Positions 19,135 to 27,888 of a DNA stretch of 64,000 bases are shown in pieces (within the stretch, counting starts at the first letter, position 1; every line of letters begins with the position of its first letter). Where the stretch lies: contig LDYB01000018.1 of NCBI GenBank assembly GCA_001442985.1, forward strand, positions 124,001 to 188,000, read 5' to 3'. The translations under genes and the position numbers were made by a program. The notes beneath the pieces were generated by a model. That model saw only the letters and a program-made list of their open reading frames with translations, was not told where the DNA came from and did not search any database. The DNA is from Armatimonadetes bacterium DC. Lineage in GTDB: Bacteria; Armatimonadota; Fimbriimonadia; Fimbriimonadales; GBS-DC.

Positions 19135-19350
19135 TCAGGAAAATCGTTCCCAGCTCGCGAGACCCACTCGCTGCCACGCAGCGAGCTCTTCCATAGTTTC
19201 CTCAGAGGGCGGCTCGTTCAGAGGGATAATCAGAATTCCCACCTTCGTTTCCACAAGGCGCACAGGGATGTCTGGCTCCAGATGATAGCGTATGCGCATC
19301 TCTTCTGGCACGATCAGCTCGCCGTTTTTGCCGATAATGGCGTGTTTCAT
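19135..19350 (-). CDS. AbrB/SpoVT-like DNA-binding protein (71 aa)
   Basis: The N-terminal 45 residues read as a swapped-hairpin AbrB domain: MKHAIIGKNGELIVPEEMRI with YHLEPDIPVRLVETKVGILI. The C-terminal helix (SEETMEELAAWQRVGLASWE) is typical of the MazE/VapB-type antitoxin arm, but no toxin gene is adjacent, so a stand-alone regulator is as likely. It follows the TIM-barrel gene by 13 bp and precedes tilS by 24 bp. An AAGAGGTGG ribosome-binding site is present. Confidence 0.82.
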   Translation of the reverse strand: MKHAIIGKNGELIVPEEMRIRYHLEPDIPVRLVETKVGILIIPLNEPPSEETMEELAAWQRVGLASWERFS

Positions 19351-19363
19351 TTTCCACCTCTTG

Positions 19364-20299
19364 CTAATAGGCTCGCCAGTAGCGTCGGATCAGGTCGCGT
19401 GTTTTGCGGACGCCTTCAATGGGGTCGCCCTCGCCCATGTATTCGATGGAGAGCGCGCCGCTGTAGCCCGCCAGTCGCAGGTGGCTCAGCAGGCGTCCGT
19501 ATTCCAGCTGGGTCTCCTCGCCGCGCGCGTCGAAGGCGTGGCTTTTGGCATGCACATGGAACGCATACGGCGCGAGCTGGCGGCAGGTCTCGTAGATTCG
19601 CTCGGCGGGCGCGTTTCCAAAATCGAGGCAGGCGCCCACCCAGCGCGAGTCGGTGCCCCGAATCAGGCTCACGAGGTTCTCGGCGCGGTGCGCCACGCCG
19701 TCGCGGTTTTCCAGTGTAATCCGAATCTGGCGTCGGCGTGCTTCGGGCAGCAGCCGCTGAAGGAACAGCCCCGCTCGTTCCAGCAGGTGGGTATCGTCTT
19801 CACGCTCGTTGCCCGAGCCGCCGAGATGGAACCGTACCAGCGGCGCGCCCAGCGTGTAGGCTGCCTGCAGGCACTCCACACACTCGTCCATCTTACGGCT
19901 GAGGTTCGCCTCGTCCTGAATCTGAAGCGGTTCCGAGACCATCAGCCCCGTGATGGCGACACCGTAGCGGGTGAACAGTTCGCGCAGGGGTTCCAGCGTG
20001 CGCGGATGCAGGCTGGGCAGGTGGCGCGTGTGCAGGCTCACCCCCTGAATATCCAGTTCGCGCAGGGTGTGGGGCAGGCTCTCCAGAGTCAGGGCGCCGC
20101 TTTCCAGCAGTTTGTGAAAGGCGGTCGTTTCGCAGCTGAGCAAGGGGAACAGGGGCGCTGGCTTCGGCTCGCCGCGCTCCAGCAGTTCACCCACGCGCTC
20201 CAGCCGCTCAAAAAGACCCCCAAACCCCGCGTTCACCAGCGAGCGCACGCCCTCGCGCAAAAAATCGCGCCGACTGGTGGGACGATCATGCCGACTCAT
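19364..20299 (-). CDS. Sugar phosphate isomerase/epimerase-type TIM barrel with Tat-like N-terminus
   Basis: A 311-residue protein of the xylose isomerase-like/AP endonuclease 2 barrel family. The family's metal-binding run is visible (RITLENRDGVAH, GACLDFGNAP, HVHAKSHAFD, GALSIEYMGEGDP). The N-terminus has SRRDFLREG, a twin-arginine-like motif, although the hydrophobic stretch after it is weak, so export is uncertain. Substrate unknown. The ATG at 20299 is set by the TATAAT box 7 nt upstream; an in-frame extension of 32 codons has no support. Confidence 0.85.
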   Translation of the reverse strand: MSRHDRPTSRRDFLREGVRSLVNAGFGGLFERLERVGELLERGEPKPAPLFPLLSCETTAFHKLLESGALTLESLPHTLRELDIQGVSLHTRHLPSLHPRTLEPLRELFTRYGVAITGLMVSEPLQIQDEANLSRKMDECVECLQAAYTLGAPLVRFHLGGSGNEREDDTHLLERAGLFLQRLLPEARRRQIRITLENRDGVAHRAENLVSLIRGTDSRWVGACLDFGNAPAERIYETCRQLAPYAFHVHAKSHAFDARGEETQLEYGRLLSHLRLAGYSGALSIEYMGEGDPIEGVRKTRDLIRRYWRAY

Positions 20300-20306
20300 C
20301 AAGGGA

Positions 20307-20312
20307 ATTATA
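20307..20312 (-). promoter_or_regulatory. -10 box for the leaderless TIM-barrel gene
   Basis: Minus-strand TATAAT (20312-20307) ends 7 nt before the ATG at 20299; no Shine-Dalgarno sequence. Confidence 0.6.
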
Positions 20313-20330
20313 CCACCCTTGTTGAGCCGT

Positions 20331-20924
20331 TTATTCGTTGCTGAGTGTAGACGCCTCGTAGTCAGACATGCCCGAGTTGTAGTCGTGGAACGCACCGCCG
20401 GAATCTACCCATCCAGGGTTGCCGTCGGGGTCTACATGGGTCGGTTCGGGGTAGTTATCGCCCAGTGCGCGGCTCCACTCTTCTGACCACCAGGAGCGCT
20501 CCGCATCCGACTGGCGCAACGAGTCCATAAAGTCGTCGCTTCCTGTGCTGAGGTCGGGCAGGCTGGAGCTGCCCCCGCTGTCGGGCATAAAATCGGCGCC
20601 GAAACCGGGGCTACTGTAGCCGTAGGGTGTTGCGCCGCCGGAAGCAGGAGGTGCGAACGCCCCGCCCGGGATGCCACCTTCTGGCGCAGGGACAGAAACG
20701 GTGTAAGGGTTAGGCTCACTATTGCTTGCCATCGCGCCAATAATGCCCAGCATTACCAGCGCGCCGCCGCATAGCATGCACATCCCCAGCACGCCCACGC
20801 CAAGCGCAATCCAGACCCATTTCGGGACCCCACTGCGCGACGCCTTTGGCGCACTCCCGACGCCCACACCCTCAGGGGGTGTTGTCGGCTGTGTCCTCTC
20901 GTTTGGATTGGGTAACTCTTGCAT
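20331..20924 (-). CDS. Single-pass membrane protein with Gly/Pro-rich exterior
   Basis: A 197-residue protein I do not recognise. A Pro-rich cytoplasmic head (to about residue 33) precedes one membrane helix (WVWIALGVGVLGMCMLCGGA and following), then a Gly/Ser/Pro-rich stretch and an acidic tail ending in a repeated D-P-D-G-N-P-G-W style segment. The start is ATG 20924 with AGAGGTGA upstream; CATAAT near 20950 may be the -10 box. No functional neighbour. Confidence 0.65.
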   Translation of the reverse strand: MQELPNPNERTQPTTPPEGVGVGSAPKASRSGVPKWVWIALGVGVLGMCMLCGGALVMLGIIGAMASNSEPNPYTVSVPAPEGGIPGGAFAPPASGGATPYGYSSPGFGADFMPDSGGSSSLPDLSTGSDDFMDSLRQSDAERSWWSEEWSRALGDNYPEPTHVDPDGNPGWVDSGGAFHDYNSGMSDYEASTLSNE

Positions 20925-21018
20925 CTCAAAATCACCTCTGGAGTAATTATGCCACATCTGGAAGCAATTCAGCACGCATAAATCCCTGCAGCGAACCTGT
21001 TCGGTTGCAAGAACCTTT

Positions 21019-21106
21019 CCTTAAAGCTCCCCCGCAAGCGAGAGGGCTTCCGTGGGTTTGCAGGCGCCCGCTCGGGGCAGGGTTCGGTTCCCCTTGCGGA
21101 GCAGGG
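21019..21106. repeat. Dispersed repeat, family C, copy 1
   Basis: Two related palindromic halves: CCCCCGCAAGCGAGAGGG near 21029 and GGTTCCCCTTGCGGAGCAGG near 21086, both centred on GCAAGCGAG or TTGCGGAGC. The same pair occurs at 29.9 kb. The 20.93-21.45 kb gap contains this, family A copy 3 and the CRISPR terminator, and no gene. Confidence 0.6.
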
Positions 21107-21158
21107 AGAATCGCACGGCTCAAAGGGGTAGATTTTTTTCATGCCTCCCTGAAAGAGC

Positions 21159-21392
21159 GACGGCTAAAGCTGCTCCCAGTAAACGAAGCCCGCCTGCGCG
21201 GGCTCTTTTAGCCGACGCAGGTCGGCTTCGTTGGGTATGGGCAGGACGGCTAAAGCCGTTCCTAATAAACAAAGCCAGCCTCCGCTGGCTCCCGTAGCAG
21301 GGGCATCCTGCCCCTGTTCACGCACAGGCTGCGCGTGCTACTTCAACCGACGGAGGTCGGCTTCGTTTTATAGGAACGGAACCTCAGCCGTC
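21159..21392. repeat. Dispersed modular hairpin repeat, family A, copy 3 (composite)
   Basis: A mosaic of hairpin modules: GCCCGCCTGCGCGGGC, AGCCGACGCAGGTCGGCT, AGCCAGCCTCCGCTGGCT, a GTAGC...GCTAC-bounded module with AGGGGCATCCTGCCCCT, and the closing GGAACGGAACCTCAGCCGTC. It immediately precedes the CRISPR terminator. Confidence 0.7.
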
Positions 21393-21410
21393 AGAACCTC
21401 ACCCCCCCAC

Positions 21411-21450
21411 AAACAAAAAAACGCCCCTCCCTCGCGCGAGGAAGGGGCGT
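21411..21450 (-). terminator. Rho-independent terminator at the distal end of the CRISPR array
   Basis: Minus-strand hairpin with arms 21421-21428 / 21443-21450 (ACGCCCCT / AGGGGCGT) continued by CCTCGC/GCGAGG, one mismatch, followed by an almost pure T run (21420-21411). It starts 6 nt after the last repeat in the direction of transcription. Confidence 0.85.
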
Positions 21451-21455
21451 CTTCC

Positions 21456-24185
21456 GTTTCAATCCCTCCCAGGTAGGCTACAAACGGGAAGTACGGGCGC
21501 ACGGCCGTGCGCCCCAACAAGGGTTTCAATCCCTCACAGGTAGGCTACAAACCAAGGACAGGTCAACCCCATGGACAGTGATCCCGAGTTTCAATCCCTC
21601 ACAGGTAGGCTACAAACGAGATCATGCGAGCGAACCTGATCTGCCCTCAGTGGTTTCAATCCCTCACAGGTAGGCTACAAACGATTGTAGAAGCAGGGCT
21701 GCCCAACATGTACCAGCTGCTGTTTCAATCCCTCACAGGTAGGCTACAAACGTAATGGCGCACCCAGTAGCCCCAGCGCTGACGCCATGTTTCAATCCCT
21801 CACAGGTAGGCTACAAACTGGTCTCCTGTCAGCTCAATATCTCCACCTGCACGGGTTTCAATCCCTCACAGGTAGGCTACAAACTATAACCGCCGACAGG
21901 CGAGAGTTACTCACCCAGAGTTTCAATCCCTCACAGGTAGGCTACAAACGCGGGTGCAGCCTCGTGCGCCGAGCAACATCGTGCGTTTCAATCCCTCACA
22001 GGTAGGCTACAAACAGGTTGCGGGCATTGACGAAGACGGTAATCCATTCAGTTTCAATCCCTCACAGGTAGGCTACAAACTGTCGAGACAGGATTGGAGT
22101 GGTGTGAGCAGCTCGGTTTCAATCCCTCACAGGTAGGCTACAAACCGGGCGTACGAAGAGTACGCTTTCTATGCAGATGTTTCAATCCCTCACAGGTAGG
22201 CTACAAACGGTCGATGTTGATGGATGTGCGGATGACGCGGTTGAGTTTCAATCCCTCACAGGTAGGCTACAAACCCTCGCGTTCTGGAGCGGGGTCGATG
22301 ATATCCTGCCGTGTTTCAATCCCTCACAGGTAGGCTACAAACGGGTTGCCGCGGTCATCGCGGAAGGAGGCGAAGCGGGGTTTCAATCCCTCACAGGTAG
22401 GCTACAAACTGCCGTGCCTCACCGTTCAACAACTCTCGCACCAGGTTTCAATCCCTCACAGGTAGGCTACAAACGATTTCTCGCGAATTAGCAGAAACCC
22501 GCCCAGAAGAGTTTCAATCCCTCACAGGTAGGCTACAAACTCGGATCCGTATCCGAACGGTCTCCGTTTAGTCTCCGTTTCAATCCCTCACAGGTAGGCT
22601 ACAAACGAACCGGGAGACCACCCCCTTCGCACCGATTCAACGTTTCAATCCCTCACAGGTAGGCTACAAACGCTCAGGCGTCCGAGCGCGCGCAAGAGCG
22701 TGCCCGAGTTTCAATCCCTCACAGGTAGGCTACAAACTTGTCGTGGCGCTCATGAAGGGTCGTTCGAACGCGAGTTTCAATCCCTCACAGGTAGGCTACA
22801 AACTCCCCAGCGCTTATAAGTTGCATGCCCTACAATTTCGTTTCAATCCCTCACAGGTAGGCTACAAACGGTGCGTCGCGACGGATGGATATCCGTCGTG
22901 GCGCGTTTCAATCCCTCACAGGTAGGCTACAAACTCTGACTCGTAGTCAAGGTAAAGAACACTCCCACCCGTTTCAATCCCTCACAGGTAGGCTACAAAC
23001 ATGACGCGCGTCAGCACAGGCTGGCACTGATTTATCGTTTCAATCCCTCACAGGTAGGCTACAAACGCTTGAGAGTCCCTATCACGCTCATCGCTCCACC
23101 TCCAGGTTTCAATCCCTCACAGGTGGGCTACAAACACGGCTCCCTGAAGAACCGCGCGTGCTGAAAATCAGTTTCAATCCCTCACAGGTAGGCTACAAAC
23201 GGAAGATGCTGAATATCAGGCGCAGGTGGAATATACGTTTCAATCCCTCACAGGTAGGCTACAAACTTCTATATCTGGCACGCGAGATGTTGCCTTTTGC
23301 GGGTTTCAATCCCTCACAGGTAGGCTACAAACTGGCGCTGGAGCGATACTCGCCATCCCAACGACGAGTTTCAATCCCTCACAGGTAGGCTACAAACTCG
23401 GCTTGTGTATGGGTGGCATCGGTTAGAAGCCTGTGTTTCAATCCCTCACAGGTAGGCTACAAACGCGATTACTGGCTGGCGAAGATTGTGATTGAGCGCG
23501 TTTCAATCCCTCACAGGTAGGCTACAAACTCAGGCACCTCCTCGGAAAGACCCGCGCGAGGTGAAGTTTCAATCCCTCACAGGTAGGCTACAAACTGCGT
23601 ATTCGGTTATGCATACGGATATTATACCATAGTTTCAATCCCTCACAGGTAGGCTACAAACGGTTAATCCGCTGTTTGAAGAGCACGCGTGCCTCAAGTT
23701 TCAATCCCTCACAGGTAGGCTACAAACGCACGATGAAGTAGATGCAGAGCGCGAGGTAGCCCAGTTTCAATCCCTCACAGGTAGGCTACAAACAGGACAC
23801 GCAACAAACCTTGCTTACCCAGTCACCGGTTTCAATCCCTCACAGGTAGGCTACAAACCAGTGGCTTGCCAGCGACGCGCTGCAGGATAATCGGTTTCAA
23901 TCCCTCACAGGTAGGCTACAAACTTCATCGAGTTGTGGCGTCAGACCGAGAATGCGAGGTTTCAATCCCTCACAGGTAGGCTACAAACGCGCTGCAGGAG
24001 CGTCAGTTGCGCCGCTGATGTCGAGTTTCAATCCCTCACAGGTAGGCTACAAACGGGCAGGTGAAGAGCATGTGTTGCTGATTGGTGAGCGTTTCAATCC
24101 CTCACAGGTAGGCTACAAACGCATGGGCGCGTGCGCCTCGCTGATGACAGTCAAGGTTTCAATCCCTCACAGGTAGGCTACAAAC
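21456..24185 (-). CRISPR. CRISPR array, 42 repeats and 41 spacers
   Basis: The 30-bp repeat starts GTTTCAATCC and ends GGCTACAAAC on the plus strand; read on the minus strand it ends GGGATTGAAAC, giving the ATTGAAAC 5' handle typical of Cas6-processed type I-B and type III crRNAs. Spacers are 33-39 nt, mostly 35-36. Forty repeats are identical. The leftmost one (21456) has an A-to-C change and one near the middle (23106) an A-to-G change. A degenerate left repeat, the right-hand leader with promoter and the left-hand terminator all say transcription runs on the minus strand, so the newest spacers are at 24121-24155 and the oldest at 21486-21522. No cas gene lies in the window. Confidence 0.98.
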
Positions 24186-24493
24186 CAACCCGCTCTTTGC
24201 GGGTCGGTCCCGAAAATGAGTTCAAAACGGTTCCGATTGTCAAGGTTCGGGCGTTGCCCGTTGGCGGGTTTATTATACCCCATCGGTGTGGGTGAAGTCA
24301 AGCTTTGGCGTCGATCGGACTCGGATTTGAACTCAAGTGCCCAAAAGCCGGCGATCGACGCCAAGTGGGTTTTTGGGGTACAGGATGTGGTGTGTGATAG
24401 TGCAGTCAACACGCTACCTGTGGTATATCGTCTTCTCGTTTGTCGTCGAACGAAGGGTTAGTCAAAGAATCGGGCAAAATGAGTTCAAAACGG
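24186..24493 (-). promoter_or_regulatory. CRISPR leader with direct and inverted repeats
   Basis: This 300-bp gap before the sugar operon holds no gene. A hairpin (ACCCGC/GCGGGT) abuts the first repeat. An 18-bp perfect direct repeat (AAAATGAGTTCAAAACGG) lies at 24213-24230 and 24476-24493, with an inverted partial copy (TTTGAACTCA) at 24326. A 13-bp perfect inverted repeat (TTGGCGTCGATCG) at 24305-24317 and 24352-24364 sits just upstream of the leader promoter, the inverted partial copy being in its loop. Confidence 0.75.
24272..24301 (-). promoter_or_regulatory. CRISPR leader promoter
   Basis: TTGACT (24301-24296), 18 nt, TATAAT (24277-24272) on the minus strand. This would start the precursor crRNA about 80 nt before the first repeat. 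A second TTGACA at 24243-24238 lacks a good -10 box. Confidence 0.7.
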
Positions 24494-24572
24494 CTTATGC
24501 TACACGGTGCGCCAGAAGGATGTAAAAGGGCAACGGGCTGGGGTATACTTTTTACGACATGGAGGTCAAACC

Positions 24573-25661
24573 GTGCGAGGCATCATCATCGCGGGAGGCT
24601 TAGGCACACGCTTGCGACCGCTGACCCTGCGCCGTCCCAAGCCGCTGCTGCCGGTGGCGAATCGCCCGTTTCTGGAGTATCAGGTGGCACAGCTGCGGGC
24701 GGCGGGCGTGGAAGAGATTGTGTTCGCCACCAACTATCTGGCAGACCGCATCGAGGCGCACTTTGGGGACGGCAGCCGCTTCGGGGTGCGCATGCGCTAC
24801 GCCCAGGAAAAAGAGCCACTGGGCACGGCAGGCGCCATTCGGAATGCGGTGGAAGGCTTGCCCCCCATGCGCGCGATTGTGTTCAACGGCGACATTCTGA
24901 CCGATTTTGACCTCGGCGCGCTGGTGCGGCTCCATCAGGAACGGGGCGCGGAGGTCTCGCTGACGCTCTATCGCGTGCGACGCCCCCACCCCTACGGCGT
25001 GATTCAGGTGGCGGACGACGGGCGCGTGCAGGCGTTTCTGGAGCCGAGCGAGGAGCAAAAGCGCGCTGCCGACCGCGGCGAACCGATGGAAGGCGACGAT
25101 TTCATCAACGCGGGCATCTATATCATGGAGCCAGAGATTATTCAGCGCATCCCGTTGCGCCCCTGCTCTATTGAGCGCGAGTTTTACCCGCAGATTCTGG
25201 CGGAGGGCGCGCGCGTGTATGGCGCCGAGGGGCGCGGCTTCTGGCTGGACATCGGGCGCCCTGCGCAGTATCAGCGTGCCACCCGCGCCCTGCTCAGCGG
25301 CGAGGTCAAAGCGGCGCTCCCACCGGGCGGCGCCTGCACCACAGAGGGCTATTACATCGACGGCGAAGCCGATATTGCGCCCGACGCCGAAATAGAGCCC
25401 GGCTCGCTGATCGGCAACGGCGCGATTATCGAGTCGCGCGCCCACATCAGCGGGTATACTGTAATTGGCGCAAACAGCGTCATCGGCGCGGGCAGTGCCT
25501 TGCACGGATGCATTCTCGGACAGGGCGTGCAGGTCGGCGATGGCTGCTGCCTCACCGACTGTATCGTGGATGACGGCACGACCATCGAGTCGCATGTGCG
25601 CCTGCGCGGCGCTATTCTCGGCGCGAACTCTCTTCTCCGCGCCTACAGCGCCGCCGAGTAA
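24573..25661 (+). CDS. Sugar-nucleotide pyrophosphorylase with left-handed beta-helix tail
   Basis: A 362-residue nucleotidyltransferase that activates a sugar phosphate (glucose-1-P or mannose-1-P type; exact substrate open). The N-terminal signature is IIAGGLGTRLRPLT with PKPLLPVANRPF; FNGDILTDFDL carries the metal-binding aspartate and FINAGIYIMEP the sugar loop. Residues 265-362 are hexapeptide repeats (IEPGSLIGNGAIIES, GANSVIGAGS). The GTG start at 24573 has GGAGG 7 nt upstream; TATACT at 24544 is a likely -10 box. First gene of the 24.6-29.9 kb sugar cluster. Confidence 0.9.
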   Translation: MRGIIIAGGLGTRLRPLTLRRPKPLLPVANRPFLEYQVAQLRAAGVEEIVFATNYLADRIEAHFGDGSRFGVRMRYAQEKEPLGTAGAIRNAVEGLPPMRAIVFNGDILTDFDLGALVRLHQERGAEVSLTLYRVRRPHPYGVIQVADDGRVQAFLEPSEEQKRAADRGEPMEGDDFINAGIYIMEPEIIQRIPLRPCSIEREFYPQILAEGARVYGAEGRGFWLDIGRPAQYQRATRALLSGEVKAALPPGGACTTEGYYIDGEADIAPDAEIEPGSLIGNGAIIESRAHISGYTVIGANSVIGAGSALHGCILGQGVQVGDGCCLTDCIVDDGTTIESHVRLRGAILGANSLLRAYSAAE

Positions 25662-25687
25662 AACCAGACAAGGAGGACCGAAACACT

Positions 25688-26806
25688 TTGCAAGTCAGGA
25701 TGGCAGATTTAGGCAGCCAGTACCGCAAAATTCGGCACGAGGTGGAGCCAGAGCTCCTCAAAGTGCTGGAAAATGGGCGCTACATTCTGGGCGAGAATGT
25801 GGAGCAACTGGAAGCGGAGATAGCCCACCTGTGTCAGGTACCCTACGCGATAGGCGTCAACTCCGGCACGGACGCGCTGAAGCTGGCACTGCGTGCGCTC
25901 AACATCCAGCCCGGCGATGAGGTCATCACCACGCCGTTCACCTTCGTCTCCACTGTGGAAGTGGTGGTGCATCTGGGGGCAACCCCCGTGTTCGTGGATA
26001 TTGACCCCGAAACTTACAACTTAGACCCCGAACAGGTAGAATCTGCGATTACGCCGCGCACCCGTGCGATTATGCCCGTGGATTTGTATGGGCAATCGGC
26101 GGAGATGCGTGCCCTACGCGAGATTGCCGACCGCCATGGGCTGTATCTGATTGAGGACGCGGCGCAGGCGATCGGCGCCCGCCACTACGAAGCCCCTATC
26201 GGCGCCTACGCCGATGTCGCCACGCTGAGCTTTTTCCCCACCAAGAACATCGGCGGCGCGGGCGACGGCGGCATGGTGCTGACCCACCACGAAGAGGTTG
26301 CCCGCAAAGTGCGCAGCCTGCGCGTACACGGCATGAACGGCGGCTACTACTACGAAGATATCGGCTACACCAGCCGTCTGGACGAGATTCAAGCCGTGAT
26401 TCTGCGTGCCAAGCTGCGCCACCTTGAGGAATGGACTCAGCGGCGGCGCTATCACGCCACGCTTTACCGCACCTTCCTCGCGGAGCTGGAACCTCACCTG
26501 CCCGTCGTGCGCCCCTACAATTACCATGTGTATCACCAGTTCACCCTGCGGCACCCCCAGCGCGACGCGCTTCGGGAACACCTGCGGGCGCGCGGCATCG
26601 AGAGCGCGGTCTACTACCCTCTCCCGCTCCACCTGCAACCCGCGTATCGCTTCCTCGGATATCAGGAAGGCGACTTCCCACGCGCCGAACGCGCCGCGCA
26701 GGAGGTGCTCTCCATCCCCGTCCACTCGGAACTGGGCGAGGACCAGATTACGCTGGTTGCGGAAAGCATCCTTGAATTCGCACGCTCGGAGGTCTCAGTG
26801 CGATGA
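25688..26806 (+). CDS. DegT/DnrJ/EryC1-family PLP aminotransferase
   Basis: A 372-residue sugar aminotransferase, probably transferring an amino group to a nucleotide-linked keto sugar. Visible: GVNSGTDALKLALRAL, TTPFTFVSTVEVV, VDLYGQSAEM, LIEDAAQAIGA and the Schiff-base lysine in FFPTKNIGGAGDGGMV. The TTG at 25688 is taken as start because AAGGAGG lies 11 nt before it; ATG four codons later is possible. It lies 26 bp after the pyrophosphorylase and overlaps the next gene by 4 bp. Confidence 0.92.
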   Translation: MQVRMADLGSQYRKIRHEVEPELLKVLENGRYILGENVEQLEAEIAHLCQVPYAIGVNSGTDALKLALRALNIQPGDEVITTPFTFVSTVEVVVHLGATPVFVDIDPETYNLDPEQVESAITPRTRAIMPVDLYGQSAEMRALREIADRHGLYLIEDAAQAIGARHYEAPIGAYADVATLSFFPTKNIGGAGDGGMVLTHHEEVARKVRSLRVHGMNGGYYYEDIGYTSRLDEIQAVILRAKLRHLEEWTQRRRYHATLYRTFLAELEPHLPVVRPYNYHVYHQFTLRHPQRDALREHLRARGIESAVYYPLPLHLQPAYRFLGYQEGDFPRAERAAQEVLSIPVHSELGEDQITLVAESILEFARSEVSVR

Positions 26807-27849
26807 AGGCGATGATTCTCGCCGCAGGGGTCGGTTCACGGCTGGACCCACTGACCCGCGCCGTGCCCAAACCAATGGTGCCCATCGTGAACCGCCCCGT
26901 GATGGAGCATCTGGTGCAACTACTCAAAAAACATGGGTTCACCGATATTATGGTGAACCTTTATTATTTGGGCGATAAGATTAAGGCTTACTTTGGCGAC
27001 GGCTCGAAGTGGGGCGTTCGCATCCATTATTCGGAGGAAGACCGTCTGTGGGGCGACGCGGGGAGCGTCAAGCGCGTGCAGGACTTTTTCGACGACACCT
27101 TTCTGGTGATTGGCGGCGACGACCTGACTGATTTAGACCTCTCCCGCCTGATGCGCTTTCACAAGGAGAAAAAAGCCTACTGCACGATTGCGCTCTCGCT
27201 GGTGGAAGACCCCTCCGAGTACGGAATTGCCCTGCTCAACGAGAAGGGGCGCATCACGCGCTTTCTGGAGAAGCCCAAGGGCGAGATGATTTTCTCCAAC
27301 GCCGCCAATATCGGGATTTATGTGCTGGAGCCTGCGGTGTTCGAACTCATCCCCAACGGCGTGCCCTACGGCTTCGGCGCGAACCTGCTGCCCCTGTTGA
27401 TTGAGCGCAAACTGCCGCTGTATGGCTTCCTCACCTCCAGCTACTGGAAGGATGTGGGCAACCTGAAGACCTATCAGCAGGCGCACTGGGACGCGCTGGC
27501 AGGGCGCGTGCAAATCCAGATGCCCTACCCCGAACGGCGCAAATATGTGTGGGTCGGCGAGAATGTGGAAATCGCCAAAGACGCCGAGATTGGCTACCCT
27601 GTGGTGATTGGCTCTGGCACGCGAATCGAATCGGGCGCGAAGGTGCTGGAAAACTGTGTGATTGGCGAAAACTGTGTGGTGGAAGAAGGCGCGGTGGTCC
27701 AGGAAAGCATCCTGTGGGATGGCGCGGTCGTGATGCGCGACACGATGCTCGTGCGCTGTGTCGTCGGGCGCGAGTGTAAAGTCAAATCCAATGTCGCCAT
27801 CTTCGACGGCGTGATTGTGGACGCCAACCCTGCCCGAAGCAAAGCGTAG
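26803..27849 (+). CDS. Second sugar-phosphate nucleotidyltransferase
   Basis: A 348-residue protein related to the gene at 24573 (ILAAGVGSRLDPLT, PKPMVPIVNRPV, the GGDDLTDLDL metal site and FSNAANIGIYVLEP), again with a C-terminal hexapeptide-repeat helix (IGSGTRIESGAKVLENCVIG). Two such enzymes in one operon suggest two different activated sugars. ATG overlaps the aminotransferase stop. The TAG stop codon is the first part of TAGCAGGA, the start of the GCAGGA-N17-GAA element. Confidence 0.9.
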   Translation: MKAMILAAGVGSRLDPLTRAVPKPMVPIVNRPVMEHLVQLLKKHGFTDIMVNLYYLGDKIKAYFGDGSKWGVRIHYSEEDRLWGDAGSVKRVQDFFDDTFLVIGGDDLTDLDLSRLMRFHKEKKAYCTIALSLVEDPSEYGIALLNEKGRITRFLEKPKGEMIFSNAANIGIYVLEPAVFELIPNGVPYGFGANLLPLLIERKLPLYGFLTSSYWKDVGNLKTYQQAHWDALAGRVQIQMPYPERRKYVWVGENVEIAKDAEIGYPVVIGSGTRIESGAKVLENCVIGENCVVEEGAVVQESILWDGAVVMRDTMLVRCVVGRECKVKSNVAIFDGVIVDANPARSKA

Positions 27850-27874
27850 CAGGATTTTCCCCTACCATCGCGAA
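27849..27874 (+). promoter_or_regulatory. GCAGGA-N17-GAA element before the first Gfo/Idh gene
   Basis: GCAGGA at 27849-27854 (its first G is the last base of the preceding stop codon), exactly 17 nt, GAA at 27872-27874. The element begins 40 nt before the ATG; a GGGAGG site lies between. Confidence 0.6.
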
Positions 27875-27888
27875 AAGGGAGGCGAACT

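Noticed and set aside
19135-19350. AbrB-like gene as an antitoxin of a toxin-antitoxin pair
   Set aside because: No PIN or MazF-like gene next to it; it is flanked by a TIM-barrel gene and tilS.
21787-24176. Open reading frames running through the CRISPR array
   Set aside because: They are made of repeat translations and spacers; no ribosome-binding sites, and the array explains them.
24305-24364. tRNA-like segment on the minus strand (GTTCAAATCC with paired ends)
   Set aside because: Only 60 nt long, the T-stem does not pair properly and no anticodon or D arm is present. It is better explained as the 13-bp inverted repeat of the CRISPR leader.
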